64,000 bases of DNA from Isochrysis galbana (Eukaryota > Haptophyta > Isochrysidales > Isochrysidaceae). Positions 30,300-43,810 of the stretch are shown piece after piece. The stretch lies in assembly GCA_018136815.1 (NCBI GenBank), contig CM030942.1, positions 1,821,171-1,885,170 of the forward strand, in the 5' to 3' direction. Under the pieces are notes generated by a model that saw only the letters and a list, made by a program, of their open reading frames with translations, searched no databases and had not been told where the DNA came from. Numbering within the stretch: position 1 is the stretch's first letter; each line of letters starts with the position of its first letter. The translations under genes were made by a program, and so were the position numbers.

Positions 30300-33200
30300 A
30301 TGGCTCCGCGCGGCAGGCCTCCGAGCCAGCACAAGAAGCGGCCTGCCTCTCGCCCGCCCAAACACGGCAAGCGGCGCAAGCCGCAGACACAGCACGCCCT
30401 CGAAGCGCTCTCTCTCGCCCACTGGGCCGCCGACGAGCACGCTCAGCCGGAGAAGAAGGAGAGAGAGTTCAAGGCGGAAGTGGTGAGCAGAATCTATCGA
30501 GAGCACATCCTCTCCTCTCACGGCTCTCTCGGGGGCCGCCTCTCGCGCCTAGAGCTCTCAGGGTACTTGGAGAGATACCTCTGGCCAAACTACACCTCGC
30601 AACAGCCCAGCTGGGAGCACACCATGTCGATACTCGTGATGCTCAACGCCAAGTTTGCCGAAGGCGTCGACGGATGGCACTCTCTCCGCTCCGAGAGAGA
30701 ACGCTTCGACGCGTTCTGGGGCCACGCACTCGGGCTGCTCGAGGAGCGGCCTGAGACATCGTGGCACGAGAAGGCTGAGTGGGTACGCTTCTTTGTGCGC
30801 GCGTTTGGCTCTCTCGAGGAGGAGATGGTGCGGGCGCAGGCGCTCAAGTTGGTCTCACTGCCCATGTGGTTCTCGCTCAGCGAGCGCGAGGTCGCCGCTC
30901 GCATCGCCGAGCAGCCACAGCTCGCTCGCCCGTGGAAATTTCTCAAGAAGCGGCGTGCCAAGGAGAGCAAGTTGGAGGGCGGACCACCGGCTTCCTCACG
31001 CCACGAGGAGCAGTTTCTGCCTGGCCTGTTGCGCACAGCAATCGATGCTCTTGAGCAGGCCAACCGCATTGCGTCAGAGGGCGAGGACGGAGGCAACGCT
31101 GGCGAGGCGGTGGCGGAGGAGGAAAGCGAGAATGATGAGGGACAGGACAGCGAAGAAGAAGACGATGAGGAGGACGAGGACGAGGAAGAGGAAGAGGGCC
31201 AGAGCGAGGAGGCCGCGCAGGCTAAGCTGGAAAGTGGCGGGAAGCCGAGGAGTGGCGGGGCACCTGTTATGGCTGCCCGCTCTACCAAGGGCCCAGATCT
31301 TACGGCGCGCATCAGTGGGCTGTGCCTGTATCTGGAGCGCGTGATGGAACTCAACATCGATCTGATGGCCCAGCTGCCGACTCGGCGCTTCTTTCACGCG
31401 GTCCTGGTCGACTCGCACCTGCTCGCACTTGCTGCCTCTTCTGCGCATGCTGCCTCGGCGCGTGGGACACTCTTTGGGCGCCTTACCTCGCTGCTCCGAG
31501 AGTACGAACGCTTCGCTGTCGATGACCACAGCGGCATCCACGTGAGCGACGCTGAGTTTCGCGCAAGGCATAGCGACGCCCTTCTCTCCCTCCAGAAGGC
31601 GTGCTACCCTATACCATCGCTTCGCCCTCTCTCCCTCTCCAACCTTTCCACCATCGATAGCGCGCCTGCCCTTCGCGCCCACTTTGGCGCGCTTCCAACG
31701 GCTGAGCTCGCGGCGGTCTGTGAGAAGGTTGGGCTCGTGCGTAGTGTCGCTGCTGCCGAGGCACTAGGCAAACCGCTTCTTCTCTCATTGCTTGTGGACC
31801 GCTATGAGCGCACCAAGCCCCAGCACGAGGCCATCGGTCAAATGCCGCTCTACCCCGACGAGAGCACGCCATGGGACGAGACGCTCGTCCCGCCACCGCC
31901 CGTCCGTGAGATGGCCGCCGGGCTCGGCGGCGGCCCTCCCCTCGCTCTGCCGAAGCTTAACTTGCAGTTCCTCACGCTGCAAGACTACCTTTTGCGCAAC
32001 TTTACTCTCTTCCGGCTGGAAGCGACGTATGAGATCAAGGAGGATGTGCAGGACGCGCTGCGCAGGCTCCAGCCCCGGCGTAGCCCCGGCGGTGTCACAT
32101 TTGCCGGATGGGCGCGCATGGCGCTCGGGCTGTCCGAGTTTCGGCTCTTCAAGGTGCGCGTGCAGCCGGTGATGGGACGCGCCAGACTTTGAGAGGCCCA
32201 AGCCAGCTTGCTCCTTGCCCCACGGTAAGATTAGTAGCAAGGCCCAACCAACCACTTCCGTGCCCCGGCAGGTCGGCAAGCCACTGCTCGGTGAACTCGC
32301 ACCATCAGAAGTGCGGGCTGAGGCTGTCATCTCTCTCCGCTCCTGCCGCCCGGAGGTAGCTGCCGAGTGGTCCGCGTTGCGGAAGCATGATGTTATCTTC
32401 TTGATGCATGTTGAGGCCCCCGAAGACGCCCCGACTTCCGGCGGCACGGCTGGCGCCCACTTCCCAGACCAAGTAGGCCTGCGCGCGCTTCGCGGGGCAG
32501 AGGTGGTGCAGGTGTCCGACGAGGAGGGTCACATCTTCACTGGGGAGAGTGAGAATGACCAGCCGCTGCGCGGTCCCATGCGCAAGATCGAGCTTCGGCT
32601 CGATCCCGCCCAGTACCACCTTGGTGAGAGGGCCTGCGCCCGCGCACCCGCCCGTCCCGACGAATGCACTCTCCACCGGCGTCGCCTTGCTCAGACACCC
32701 GTGACAGCCCCTCGCCTCAGAGACGCTAACCCCCCAACGGTCTGTACCGTCCGCGCGCAGACGCCCAGGCAATGGCCGAGGGCTCCCGTGGCGACATCTA
32801 TCAATCGTTGAACGTCGTCCTCCGCCGGAAGCCCAAAGAGAACAACTTCAAGGCGATTCTCGAGTGTATTCGCGAGCTTCTGACGACCCCACTGGCAACT
32901 CCCTCTTGGATCCACGACGTCCTACTCGGTTACGGCGATCCGGCGGCCGCCGCTTACTGGACGCTGCCCGAGGACCAGCGCGTCAGCCAATTCGACTTCT
33001 ACGACACCTTCCTCGACCTCGACCACGTACGTGAGTCCTTCCCAGGTTGCGACGTGCAGCTGGCCACGCCCAACGCTGCCCACGAGCCCTCTCCACAACC
33101 GCCATACCGGCTGACGATTCCGAAGGAGGTGCCTCGTGGCGGTGGCGAGTCGAACGCCTCGTCGCCGCGGCCAGTGGTAACCGTTGAGCCCTATCAGCCG

Positions 33201-35832
33201 CGACCTGCGGGGCCCTACCCCGAGGACGAACCGCGGCGCAACCCAGTGCGCTTCACCCGGATGCAAGTGGAAGCGCTCCGAGCGGCAATGAGCCCGGGGC
33301 TCACGCTTGTCGTCGGTCCACCCGGCACCGGCAAGACCGATACCGCCGTCCAGATGGTTTCGAACATTGTGCACACCTTCCCGCGCCAGCGAACACTCAT
33401 CATCACGCACTCTAACCAAGCGCTCAACGACATATTCGAGAAGCTTCTCCTCCGTGACGTGGACGAGCGCCACCTGCTCCGTCTGGGTCACGGCGAAGAG
33501 CTTCTTGAGACAGAGAAGGACTTCTCGCGTCGCGGCCGTGTCAACTATATGCTTCAACGTCGGCTCGAGCTGCTCGTCAAGGTAGAAGCACTCGGGAAGT
33601 GCCTCAACGTGCCCGCCGACGTCGGCTACACGTGCGAGACAGCGGGTTACTTCTTCGGCGCCACCGTCGAGCCCAAGTGGCGCGAATTTCACGCGACGAT
33701 GGCGCGCGAGAAGGGCGATGATGCAGTCCCGCGCTTCTTCCCATTCGCCGATTTCTTCACTGACACGCCCGAGCCGCTTTTCATGGCTAATGCGGGGCGG
33801 GAGGTGCACCTTGCGGCTGCTGAGGGAGCATGGCGGCACTTGTGCGCTATCTTTGAGGAGCTCGGCGAGTGTCGCGCTTTTGAGCTGCTCCGTTCGTCCT
33901 ACGACCGCGGCAACTTTCTACTAACGAAGCACGCCAAGGTTGTGGCGATGACTTGCACGCACGCGGCTATCAAACGGAAAGACTTGGTGGCGCTCGCGTT
34001 TCAGGTGAGCGAATCGACCGACGGCCATCGCTCATGAGCAAAGCGCCGCCGCACACGACATTTGCAGATTGGGCGTGACTGTTGGACTACGCTGTCTTGC
34101 GGATTCCCCCTGCCCCCTCCCCCTCCCCCCCCGGTCGCCCCTGCCCACCTCCCCGACCCCCTTGCGCAGTACGACAATCTCATCGTGGAGGAGGCTGCAC
34201 AGATCATGGAGATTGAGGCTTTCATTCCGATGGTGCTGCAGAACCCGGACGCCGCCACCGGAAAGTCGCGCCTCAAGCGCGTCGCGCTCATTGGAGACCA
34301 TCACCAACTTCCCCCCGTTGTAAAAAATTTGGCATTTCAAAAGTGGGCCGGGTCCATCGTGCCTAAGCGTCCCAGCGTCGGCGATGCTTGCGATTGGGAT
34401 CACATCGCTCGCACATCGATGCGGTCGCCCACCTTGGAGCCGCCTGCTGCTCCCTCGCTCGAACCGCGCTTCTACTCTTCATAGCAGCCTCACTGTACCC
34501 AACTTGGGCCGGGCGCTTCAGTTTCTCAGCACCTTTCGCCCTCACGTGCCACAGGTACTCCCGACTTGATCAATCACTGTTTGCACGCCTCGTTCGCCTC
34601 GGTGTCCCCACCATTCAGCTCGATTTTCAGGGCCGCACGCGGAAAGCGATCGCAGATCTATACCGTTGGCGCTACGAGTCGTTGGGCGACCTGCCCTCGG
34701 TGCTTGATCCGGGCGGGCGGCATGCCCTCGCCGTGCCCGGCTTTGAACTCGACTTCCAAATGGTGCACGTCGTTGATCCACTCGGTGTTGGCGAGTCTGC
34801 GCCTCTACCGCACTACATTCAAAATCTGGCAGAGGCGGAGTTTGTCGTCGCGACATACATGTATCTGAGGCTCATCGGAGTGCCCGCCGCCAAGGTACGT
34901 CCCCTTGCAAGAGCAAGGCTCTCACCGAGTCGTGAGCACGCTTTTGCTGGCAGCGCTTCTAGCGCTGTGCCATATCCACAATCCATCGACGCGGCCGTCC
35001 CTAAGGAGCAGAGATATCACACGCACCACCTCCTCCTCGTCCACCCTAGGTCTCGATCATCACCACATACAATGGACAACGCGACCTCATCGCCGACGTC
35101 GTCAATCGTCGTTGTGGCAGCCATGCCCGCTTCGGCCCCCCGCGCACCGTCGCGACGACCGACAAATTCCAAGGTCAACAGAACGACTTCATCCTGCTCT
35201 CACTTGTGCGCACAAAGACCGTTGGCCACCTGCGCGATGTCCGGCGGTGCGCAGTTGCCACCTTACCTGGCGTTTGATATTGACGCCCATCTTTGTTCCG
35301 ATGAGCATATTCGGCCCCCCTTGCGTCCCCCCATCCCTCCGTGGCCACGTGACCGGGTCAAGCGTGCTCTCAGTACATTTGCCCATCGTCAAAACCCTCG
35401 TCTTGCCGACGCACCCACATGTTCTTTGCGAACAGGTTGGTTGTCGCCCTCTCTCGTGCGCGCCTCGGACTCTACGTCTTCGGGGACAAGGATCTCTTCG
35501 GCGGCTGCACTGAGCTGCAGCCCGCCTTCGAACAGCTCTTGCGGCGCCCGACGAAACTTCGCCTCCTCACAATGGAACGAGCGCCAACGCAACGACGCGT
35601 CGACGCTGACGTTGAGCCCGAGGCGGTCACGGAGGTGGAAGGATTAGTGGAGATGGGAAAGCTAGTTGCCCAGATGACTGCCGAGGCAGAAGCTATCGAA
35701 GCAGCTGACGGCGGGACCGCCGCTATGGATGCCATGGACGTGGAGGTGCAGCACGTGGCGGGTTACGATGGCGGGCGCGGCCGCCGCCTTGGCGCAGAGA
35801 CCATGCCTGAGGCCCCCCCTTCATTGGATTGA
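30300..35832 (+). CDS. AQR: Aquarius-type intron-binding spliceosomal RNA helicase
   Basis: Seven predicted exons: 30300-32153, 32272-32623, 32761-34004, 34170-34342, 34555-34894, 35050-35246 and 35436-35832. All have GT-AG borders and join in phase to 1,518 aa (human AQR is 1,485). The start is the ATG in CGCCATGG; the upstream in-frame ATG reads only (LS)n. Collinear AQR blocks: LEFSQYLENYLW-like [63 protein letters not shown]-like LLGYGDP, Walker [10 protein letters not shown] (33314-33337), [61 protein letters not shown] (motif II), [46 protein letters not shown] family-atypical acidic insertion ([15 protein letters not shown]) lies near 31150-31200. AQR is an SF1 helicase bound to introns upstream of the branch site as part of the intron-binding complex. 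Nuclear. Confidence 0.93.
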
Positions 35833-36046
35833 GTCCTGGGCGGCTTTTGGTGCATAAGCTATGGCCGCTCCTCGACAAGCATTTGGCATGTCTGACTTAA
35901 AGTATTGACGGCCCCTCATACCCTAATGTCGCTGACGCGTGTCTACGCCGGAGTGGCTTTGGTAGCGGTTGGGCTGTTGATGGCGGTGAGTACGTGGGGG
36001 TCCGAGGTTCTTGCTAAAGAAGCCCCGTTAATATCATGAGCGCTTG
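35833..36046. other. 3' flank of AQR
   Basis: Nothing recognisable before the repeat that begins at 36047. Confidence 0.4.
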
Positions 36047-36660
36047 CAACTAAGTTTATTTTTTTGATTCACCCATGGCCCGTGGTGGGGCACGAGCCCT
36101 CCCCTCCACTCTTTCCATGATGGCGGAAGGCACCATGCAGGGGGGGGGGGGGGGGGCACTCGTGAGATAGGAGCCCAGAAGCGCTAATCTCCCTCGCCAG
36201 AGCGAGTGGCCGCGGCGAGCCGCCGCCGGCCCTTCCCTCCTGGCTCTGGCGCCCCCGTCTTCTCTTACCCAAACGGGGCGGCGAGAAGACACGTATCTGC
36301 CGGAGGGGAGAGCTGCCGCTCCCCCCTCCCCTCCCTCTTCCCTTTTCCTTTTCTCTTCCCTGCGGCGGGGGCCCATGGCGCGCGCCTGCGGCCCCTCTTC
36401 AGGTCCCCAGGTGGCCTGCAGGGGCCTGGGTGACGGATCGAGCATGACCACGGGCCCGATATGCGATGATTCGGAAGGGAGACGATCGGCGGAAGGCGCG
36501 GCGAAGGTGGCCGGGAGTGATGGAATGACGGGCTGGACCACCTCCTCAGCAGAGAAAGGCGGGAGGAAGGGCTTGGGCGAGGGCGAGCGCGACGACGGAG
36601 CGGACATGGCTGGGCGGATCGGGATGGATAGGCAGCGGCTGAGGGATTGGTGAGGTTTGG
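36047..36660 (+). repeat. Copy of the nested-element family
   Basis: It starts CAACTAAGTTTAT, then a T run, then GATTCACCCATGGCCCG, the same 5' end as the element at 8810. 36160-36440 closely matches 8205-8470 (CACTCGTGAGATAGGAGCCCAG, GAGTGGCCGCGG, TCTTCTCTTACCC, TGCGGCGGGGGCCC). A G run of about 19 lies at 36138-36156. No coding capacity. Confidence 0.6.
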
Positions 36661-36689
36661 TGTTGAGGTAGTGTTGAGAACGAGGGACG

Positions 36690-37176
36690 AGAATGGGAAC
36701 GAGGACGAGAACGAGAGCGACGAACGAAGAACGACAGACGACAGACGGCCAGAGTCCGATGGACCGACGAGATGACACTAGACTCACGTCAACACTCTCC
36801 ACACTAACGTATCCTTATCACGGAACGCAAAGGAACCTGCTGACAGCCCGAATAAGGAAGAGAATGCCGACAAGAGAGCGACGGGGCGACGGACGATCCG
36901 ACGGGGCGACAGTTACGCACAGGAATAAGGAGGGAATCTTTCGAAGACCCTTAAGTGAGTTGATGAAGACCGAAGTAAAACAGCGCCACGATATAATCCA
37001 ACGGCCAACACCTGAGGGAGTGAGGGAGTCCAATGGCGTTCGGCTGACGTTAGCCGCCGTCCGTAATAGGCCACCACGTGCTCGTGGCCGTGGTCGTCGG
37101 TCTGCGAGAGTATACCCCCGATACCCAGGGTGCTCGCCGCGTCAGTCTTCACGATGAATTCCTTGTCGGCCCGCGG
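36690..37176 (-). mobile_element. LTR retroelement fossil, RNase H piece
   Basis: Minus-strand reading shows an RNase H start (KTDAASTLGIGGILSQ...HVVAYYGRRLTSAERHW) with the same AYYGR.LT.AERHW block as the 19.4-kb fossil, and purine-rich repeats related to the leader family at 36690-36790. It is short and broken, from the same Ty3/gypsy-like family. Confidence 0.6.
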
Positions 37177-37196
37177 AACTAAGTATAAACTTAGTT
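37177..37196. promoter_or_regulatory. Perfect palindrome of the element 5'-end type
   Basis: AACTAAGTATAAACTTAGTT: 8-bp arms around ATAA. This is the best-preserved version of the motif found at element 5' ends (4076, 8791, 54866). No LINE body is attached here; it may be a remnant of an element reading leftwards. Confidence 0.55.
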
Positions 37197-38127
37197 GCGA
37201 GCGCGCGAGCAAAGCAGGGCAGAGCGCAGAGCGCGCTGCGCGCCGCCTGTCAATCAATGCTTACGCATTGCAGGTTGCGGGTTGCGGAGCCACATATACT
37301 AAACTGCGCAATGATCGAGCGGCTCGAGGTCAAGTATGCGCGCACGACAAGCCTGTACAATACTATACTAGCACAATGTTATTGGATCCATCGTCCGAGA
37401 CAATGCTACCATCAGTCACTCTCGCTGGCCCAGCCCCAGCCTCCACTGCCCCCAGAGCTGGCCCAGTTGGCCCTCTGGGGGGACCCGAGGGTCCCCTCAG
37501 AGGGGGGCCATGGCGCGCGCGGGCATCGCACGCCGGAAGAGAACGAAGAGAACGACGAGGAAAGAACGACAAAAAAACGACACGATCTGACACGAGCAAA
37601 GGTAATACTGACGCCTCTTTACAATATGTTTACAGGTTACAGGTTGACGCCCGAGGCGACAGCGGCGGGCACCGCGAAAGCGCAGCGCCAGACAAAAACG
37701 GCTGAAGAGTCGGGGGCCACAAAACAAGAAGACAAAAAAAAGGGAAAGAGACGCGCGCGTTTACGTTTGTCCGCAGAGATAGAGATGACAGGCCTGCCCC
37801 AGCCCGCCTGGCCCGTCGTAGTGCACGCGGGCCCACCCCCCATAGGGGGGGGTAGTGGGAGCGGGGTGAGAGTGGAGTTTAGGCGATGGCGAGTGCGATA
37901 CCGGAGGGGTGTGAGTCAGTAGCAGCATAGCGGGCACCTTCAAGAATGTTTTTTTTCTTCTTCAAAACACACACACACCATCACCTACGACGCAAACGCG
38001 ACGCACTGCAAAATGAATAGGAACGCGCACACAGAGGCATTGCATCGTGAGTACCAGTGTCTCGAAAGCTATGGACGAATGGCTCCTGTGGTGTGAAGTG
38101 CAAAGTGCAAAGTTGAGACATCGCCCA
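37197..38127. other. Intergenic, 3' side of ATP9
   Basis: Contains a stretch (about 37400-37520) of the CCCAG/CTGGCC composition found in the 8.4-8.6 kb element, and a (CA) run at 37967-37978. Frames across 37257-37922 lack homology and are composition-driven. Confidence 0.4.
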
Positions 38128-41100
38128 TCAAGAGAGCTTGCTGACTACTCGTGGCGCACAATAGTGTGAGCACGCCTTGCCAAACCAGATGGGTACCGTG
38201 GAGGCGGCAGTGAGTATGGCGGCTCGGCAGGCGAACGGCACAGAGAGCATGAAGCGGATGTCAAAGATGGCCATGGAGCCGCCCAGAAAGTCCGGTGATG
38301 ACAGGGCGACGATGCATGCAAGGTAGACGAGCAGCGTGAGCACCTGCGCTAGCAACATCAGTGGATGCCACCGCTTCACCTCTACAGCGACCATGATGAG
38401 CTCAGTCAGGATGAGCGCAGTGAAGGTGATCCCGACCACATGCACGAAACGCTCCTCAAAGAGCACGATGCCTCCCAACATGATGACACAGCCTTGATAG
38501 AGGGCCTTCCAAGTCCACACGAGGAAGGTCTTGATGGACAAGTAGCGGCGCTTCTGGAGCTCGCGGTACAGCTCGGGGAACTTCAAGGCGTTCAGTTCTG
38601 AGACGTCCTCGTCGAGCACTAGCGAGAAAACCGGGCCGTAGGTGAAGACGGTAGCGTAGCCGGCGACCAAGATGCCGTCGTAGAGCGCAACCGGCGCGAA
38701 GTAGAAGAGGGACGAAAATACTGCCTGGATGACTGAGATGATAAGGCCGCGGTGAATGACGAATTGCGACAGAGTGGCGGAGCGGAGGTAGCAATTGCGG
38801 CCGTGCCACAAGACGAGCCGACCAAGGTGCGAAAACTGCTTGAGGGAGAAGTCTGCCGCGAGCGCCGCCTGGCGTCCTTCGCGCCCCTCGATGCCGATAC
38901 CCACGTGTGCTGCCTGGATCATCCCCACGTCATTGCCACCATCGCCGATAGCGGCGGTGCACGCGCCTGGTTGCGTCTGGCGGATGAGCCGCACAATCTC
39001 AGCCTTTTGCGTTGGCGTACAGCGGCAGCAGAGCACCGCAGGCGCTGCGCAGGCGACCTCCATGAATAGGCGCTGGTGGTGCGCGACGCAGAGCGAGAGC
39101 GCGGCGCCATCGAGGACAAGGCATGGCGCGTTGAATTTCCCTTGCGGGTAGCCATTCAGCGCCTGCCGCGCCTCCTTCTTGGCGTCGGCCGCGTCAGCGC
39201 CCGGCCGTACCGACACCTGGTACATTCTCTGCCGTCGCGCCACCAGAGATGAGTTTTGCGCGATTACCCACGCGGTCTCGAGCTTGTCGCCTGTGAGCAT
39301 CCACGTACGCACGTTGGCGTCACGGAGCGTCTCAAGGGTTGCGCGGACGTTGGCCTGCAGCCGGTCCTCCACCGCGGTGACGCAAAGCAACCGCATGTCC
39401 TCTTGCAGGATCTCGAAGGCGGCTCGTGTAGCCTCGGCGCGCCCCACGCGCGAGAGCTGCGCGGCTGCCATTGCGCGTGCGAAGGTGTCATACTGCGGCT
39501 TGGTGAGGGAACGCGCCGCCACGACAAGGGTGCGTAGACCCTCACGCGCCAAGTTGCCGACCTCTTCCTCCATCCAGTCGGATGGTGCGATGCGTTCGGC
39601 CATCACCGACTCGGCCCCTTTCACTAAGAAGGTGATGGCCCCACTCGACTCGTCGCGCAGCAGCACACCCATCCGTTTGAGCTCCGAGGAGAAGGGCATC
39701 TCGTGCAGCAACTGAAAGCAACGCAGTCGGCCGGATGGCTCATGGAGGACGATCCGCGAGGGGGTCCGCTCGTGGAGGACCACGCCGCAGCGCGCAGCAA
39801 ACATGACTAGGGATAGCTCGTCGGGCGATGCGCCCTGGAAGCCATCAGCCGCCGACGATGCGGAGGACTCGACTGGCGCGACGTTATGGCACAGGGCAAT
39901 GGCAAGCACCGCGTCGTACACAGCGTTGGCGAAGGCCGATTCGGACTGCGGAGTAGCTTTGCCCACGGCGCGTGCAGGAGGCGCAGGGGCAGCGGCGTGA
40001 TTGACGGCTCCCGGGTTCGGTTCACATGCCGAGAAGGATCCGCGCCCGCCGGAAGCGGCACCGCCGGCTAAGGCCGCGGTCTCTGCAGCGTCACGTTCGG
40101 CGGCAGCGTGGGCGACAGCAGCCTGGACCTCGGCCAAGTTTTGCGGCGACAAGTAGGCAAAGCCCAGGTGGAGCTTGCGAAAGATCATCTCATTTCGAGT
40201 GAGGGTGCCCGTCTTGTCGGTGAGGAGGAAGTCGATGCCGCCGAGCTCCTCGGGCAACGTGGAGGACCGCACCTGCCACAGAGACCGCGCGCATGACGTG
40301 GAAGGTTGGGCGGCGGCGCGTCAGCGGAACACATTACGAAAGGCGCGAAATCCTCGGTGCTAAAGAGCGCTGTAGCATTCGCACACCAATCACTAGCGCA
40401 ATCCAGCTCCAGGGCATACACTGCCCCCCCCCCCCCCCCCCCCCTCGCCTCATCGCCCTGCCCAAGCCGCTCGCCTGCAACCCTGGCATCCTTGCATCAG
40501 ATGTCATCTGAACCTTGTAGACGAGCTTCGCCATGTCGAGCGCAACGCGTAGCGAGATGGGAATGATAGACGAGAAGAGAAGCATGAAGCGCGCGAGGTC
40601 GAGCAGAGCCTGACCGGGCACAAAGGAGGGTTCTGTAGCACGGGCGTGACGGCAACGCGCGGCGTCTCGCCGCAGCACGACTAGTGCTGCGCCGCACACC
40701 TGTAAGAGCTGAGGCGTCACGTCCGACACGTAGATGCCGTACATCGCGGCGCGCCGGATGAATGGCACGGCGACCATCGCGAGAGCGGTTCCAGCTGTGA
40801 GCGCGAACAGCACCTTGGCAAGCAAATTGACCTAAGCCGCCGCGTGGGCGCGCATCTCGCGTCGGGTTGGGGAGCATCCGGCAACGCGCGGCGGGCCGCC
40901 GCTCTCCACGCGCGCGCCCACCTGCAAATCGAGCGTGGCCACCTTGGAGGGCGGGGGCGACGTGTTCATCGCGCAGCGGGTGTCGATGCCAGTATACATG
41001 ACCAGCACGAGGGCCGAGCCGGATGCGAGGACTGTGTTCGACCAAAGTGTATTTTCGAGCGCGAGCGGCTCGACCGTGGAGCCTCCCTCCACTGCCTCAT

Positions 41101-42241
41101 CGTGCAACGTGAGGTCGCCCTCAAATGCGTAGATGTCTCGTGATGGCGGGGCGATGTACACCGTAGCGCTCGCCCGCGAGAGTGCCTCGTCCGACGGCAG
41201 CTTCTGGCACGCGGGAACCGCAAGCCGCAGCTTCCAGTCCGTCTCGCCGTCGAGCTGATCCGTACGCAAGAAAATGACGCCCGACGACTCGGAGGTGCGC
41301 AGCAGGAGCACGTCGGCTGGCACGCGCTGGTTGGCCTGCAGCCGCAGGATGTGCCCGACGCGGATGTCTTGTGAGCGGATGGTCTCGTGGCCTCCGCCCG
41401 TGAGAACGCGCGTGTACAGCTCGTGATTAATCTCCAGATCCGTTCGGTACCGCTTGAAGTCATCGTAGCCCTCCTTAACCATCGTGACTGCGAGCACAAA
41501 TCCGAGCGGCGCTATGTATGTGACGAGCAGCCCAATCTGGAGGGGTGGGAAGAACTGGGAACAGGCGACAAGGAGGAAGTATAGATTGAAGAAGTAGCGG
41601 AACTGCTCATACAGTACCTTGGGGATGAAAGAGAGCAGGTTGTATTTTGTGTTGACCTGTGCGAAGGCGGGTTGGGCGAGTCGTGTTTGAGCGCCCACAA
41701 GCTTGAAGCGCAGGGGCCGCCGATAGGCCCCTGTTGTTGAGCGACGCGGGCGGGGGAAGGAGCGGGCTGGGAAAGGAGCTGGGGGGAAGCGGAAAGGGAG
41801 ACCAAGAAAGCAGGCAGAAGAAGTAAGGGAGGCAAAGCATGAGGGAGGGAGGGAGAGAGGAGGAAGGGAGAGGGAGGGAGAGGGAGGGAAGGAGGGAGAG
41901 GGAGGGAGGGAGGGAGGGAGGGAGGCAGAGGGAGGGAGGGAGGCAGAGGGAGGGAGGGAGGGAGGGGGGGGGGGGCAGGGAGGGAGAGGGAGGGCGGGAG
42001 GGAGGACGGAAGGGAGAGAGAGGGAGAGAAACAGAGAGAGAGAGAGACTCACCACCACATTTGCAGCGTAGAAGGATCGCCGTCCGGCCGAGGGCAGCGT
42101 GAGGACGCGCGCCTCATGCTGTGAGGCACCGAGGCAGGCGCGCCACCAGCCCCACCGCTCGCGCCGACGAGAGATCCCCGAGGACGCCCCCGCGCCCTCG
42201 AACTGCACGTAGGGCGCAGAGAAGTCGTTCGCGTCCGCCAT
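38128..42241 (-). CDS. ATP9: P4-ATPase (phospholipid flippase), ATP9/Neo1 type
   Basis: Five predicted exons on the minus strand: 42241-42053, 41656-40922, 40831-40700, 40609-40475 and 40272-38128; about 1,111 aa (human ATP9A 1,047). The start is the ATG at 42241 (MADANDF); an earlier in-frame start would read low-complexity sequence. Intron 3 (40699-40610, 90 nt) has no stop and could be misread as 30 extra residues. Intron 4 (40474-40273) fits only with a GC donor (CAG|GCGAGC) and contains a C run. ATP9-type blocks: KYNLLSFIPKVLYEQFRYFFNLYF (read in two parts), APLGFVLAVTM, RTDQLDGETDWKL, ENTLW, MYTG, SSIIPISLRVALDM, STLPEELG, DKTGTLTRNEM (Asp at 40218-40216), MLTGDKLETA, AIGDGGNDVGMIQ. Ten membrane segments would be expected. 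Neo1/ATP9 proteins act in Golgi/endosome membranes and, unlike most P4-ATPases, need no CDC50 subunit. Confidence 0.9.
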
Positions 42242-43018
42242 CGCGTGCGGGACGCGGGGAGAGAAGTCCCCTCTCTCTCTCCTCTCTCTCTCTCCTTCAT
42301 TTTCTCTTCTCTTCAGTCTCTTCAAAAAGTGTATTTTGAAGCTGCCCCACACACTTTTTGGACTGTTGGCGAGGGGGGCCACTTCTTCCCTCCCTCTCTT
42401 CTCTGTCGTTTTTTATCTCTCTCCTCTTGCGTCTCTCCCTTCTCCTCACAGTCTCTCCGGGTTCTTCTTCTCTCTCTTCTCTGTCGCTTTTATTCTCTCT
42501 CCTCTTCGTTCTCTTCTCACTCCTGACTGTCTCTCCGGTTTCCTCTTCTCTCGTCTCTTCTCCCTTCGCTCTATTTCTATTTCGGGGTGTAAGAAGTAAG
42601 AAGCTTCTACTTACTATTTTCGAGGACAAGGCCTCTCCTTCGATTTTCTGTTTTAAAAGGTGGTACTCCTACGCGCCCGGATTGCCCCCTCCGATATCTT
42701 TGCGGAGCGGCTGGTGGCGCGAGCGGGGCCGCGAGAGCGATGGAGGGGGAGGGAGGCCCCTCTGCCAGCGGCAACCCAGCAGAGCAGTGCAGGAGCTGCA
42801 CTTATGACGGGGCCGCGGCGTGCGACCAGTCCCCTGTGACCCCTGCAGTGAAGGAGTGAAGGGTGCTCGAGGCGTCACTGCGTCACTTGCTCCCCTGTGT
42901 CCTGTGTCCTGTGTCTGCCCCAGTTGCCAGTTGGCGAGGCGCAGCGCACACACAACGCTGAGGGCCGACGGTTTGGAGCGCTGAGGAGGGGGGGGGGGGG
43001 GCAAGCTTTCGCCCCGCC
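42242..43018. other. Intergenic upstream of ATP9 with a pyrimidine-rich tandem repeat
   Basis: 42385-42560 is a tandem repeat of about 73 bp (TTCTCTGTCG, TTTATCTCTCTCCTC, CTCTTCTCACT, GTCTCTCCGG), two and a bit copies. The 5' side of ATP9 is therefore polypurine on the gene's sense strand. 42640-43018 shows no gene; a G run lies at about 42987-43001. Confidence 0.5.
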
Positions 43019-43571
<553 letters not shown>

Positions 43572-43810
43572 GGTTTGTTGAGTCCACCGTTGCCAACGAG
43601 GTGTCTCGAAGCTTCGCGCTCGCTCGACAACTCGACAAGGACATTCTTCATCTCGACCACCCTCCGCGGCACGCACGAACACAGCGTCCATGGGTAGAAA
43701 ACCGAAAATCAGCAAGAGCGCGCAAGAACTCAGCGGTTTAGTGCAGGTCAAATCCAAGTCGTGGGCAGTAACGGAAAATTGATATCTTTGAAAAAACCAT
43801 GCACAGCTAG

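Noticed and set aside
29917-30521. Minus-strand ORFs reading Arg/Glu repeats near the AQR start
   Set aside because: They are the complement of the (CT)n and (GA)n tracts.
40610-40699. Thirty extra residues in the ATP9-like protein
   Set aside because: The stretch has GT and AG borders, is 90 nt like the preceding intron, and interrupts a conserved membrane region. It reads best as a stop-free intron.
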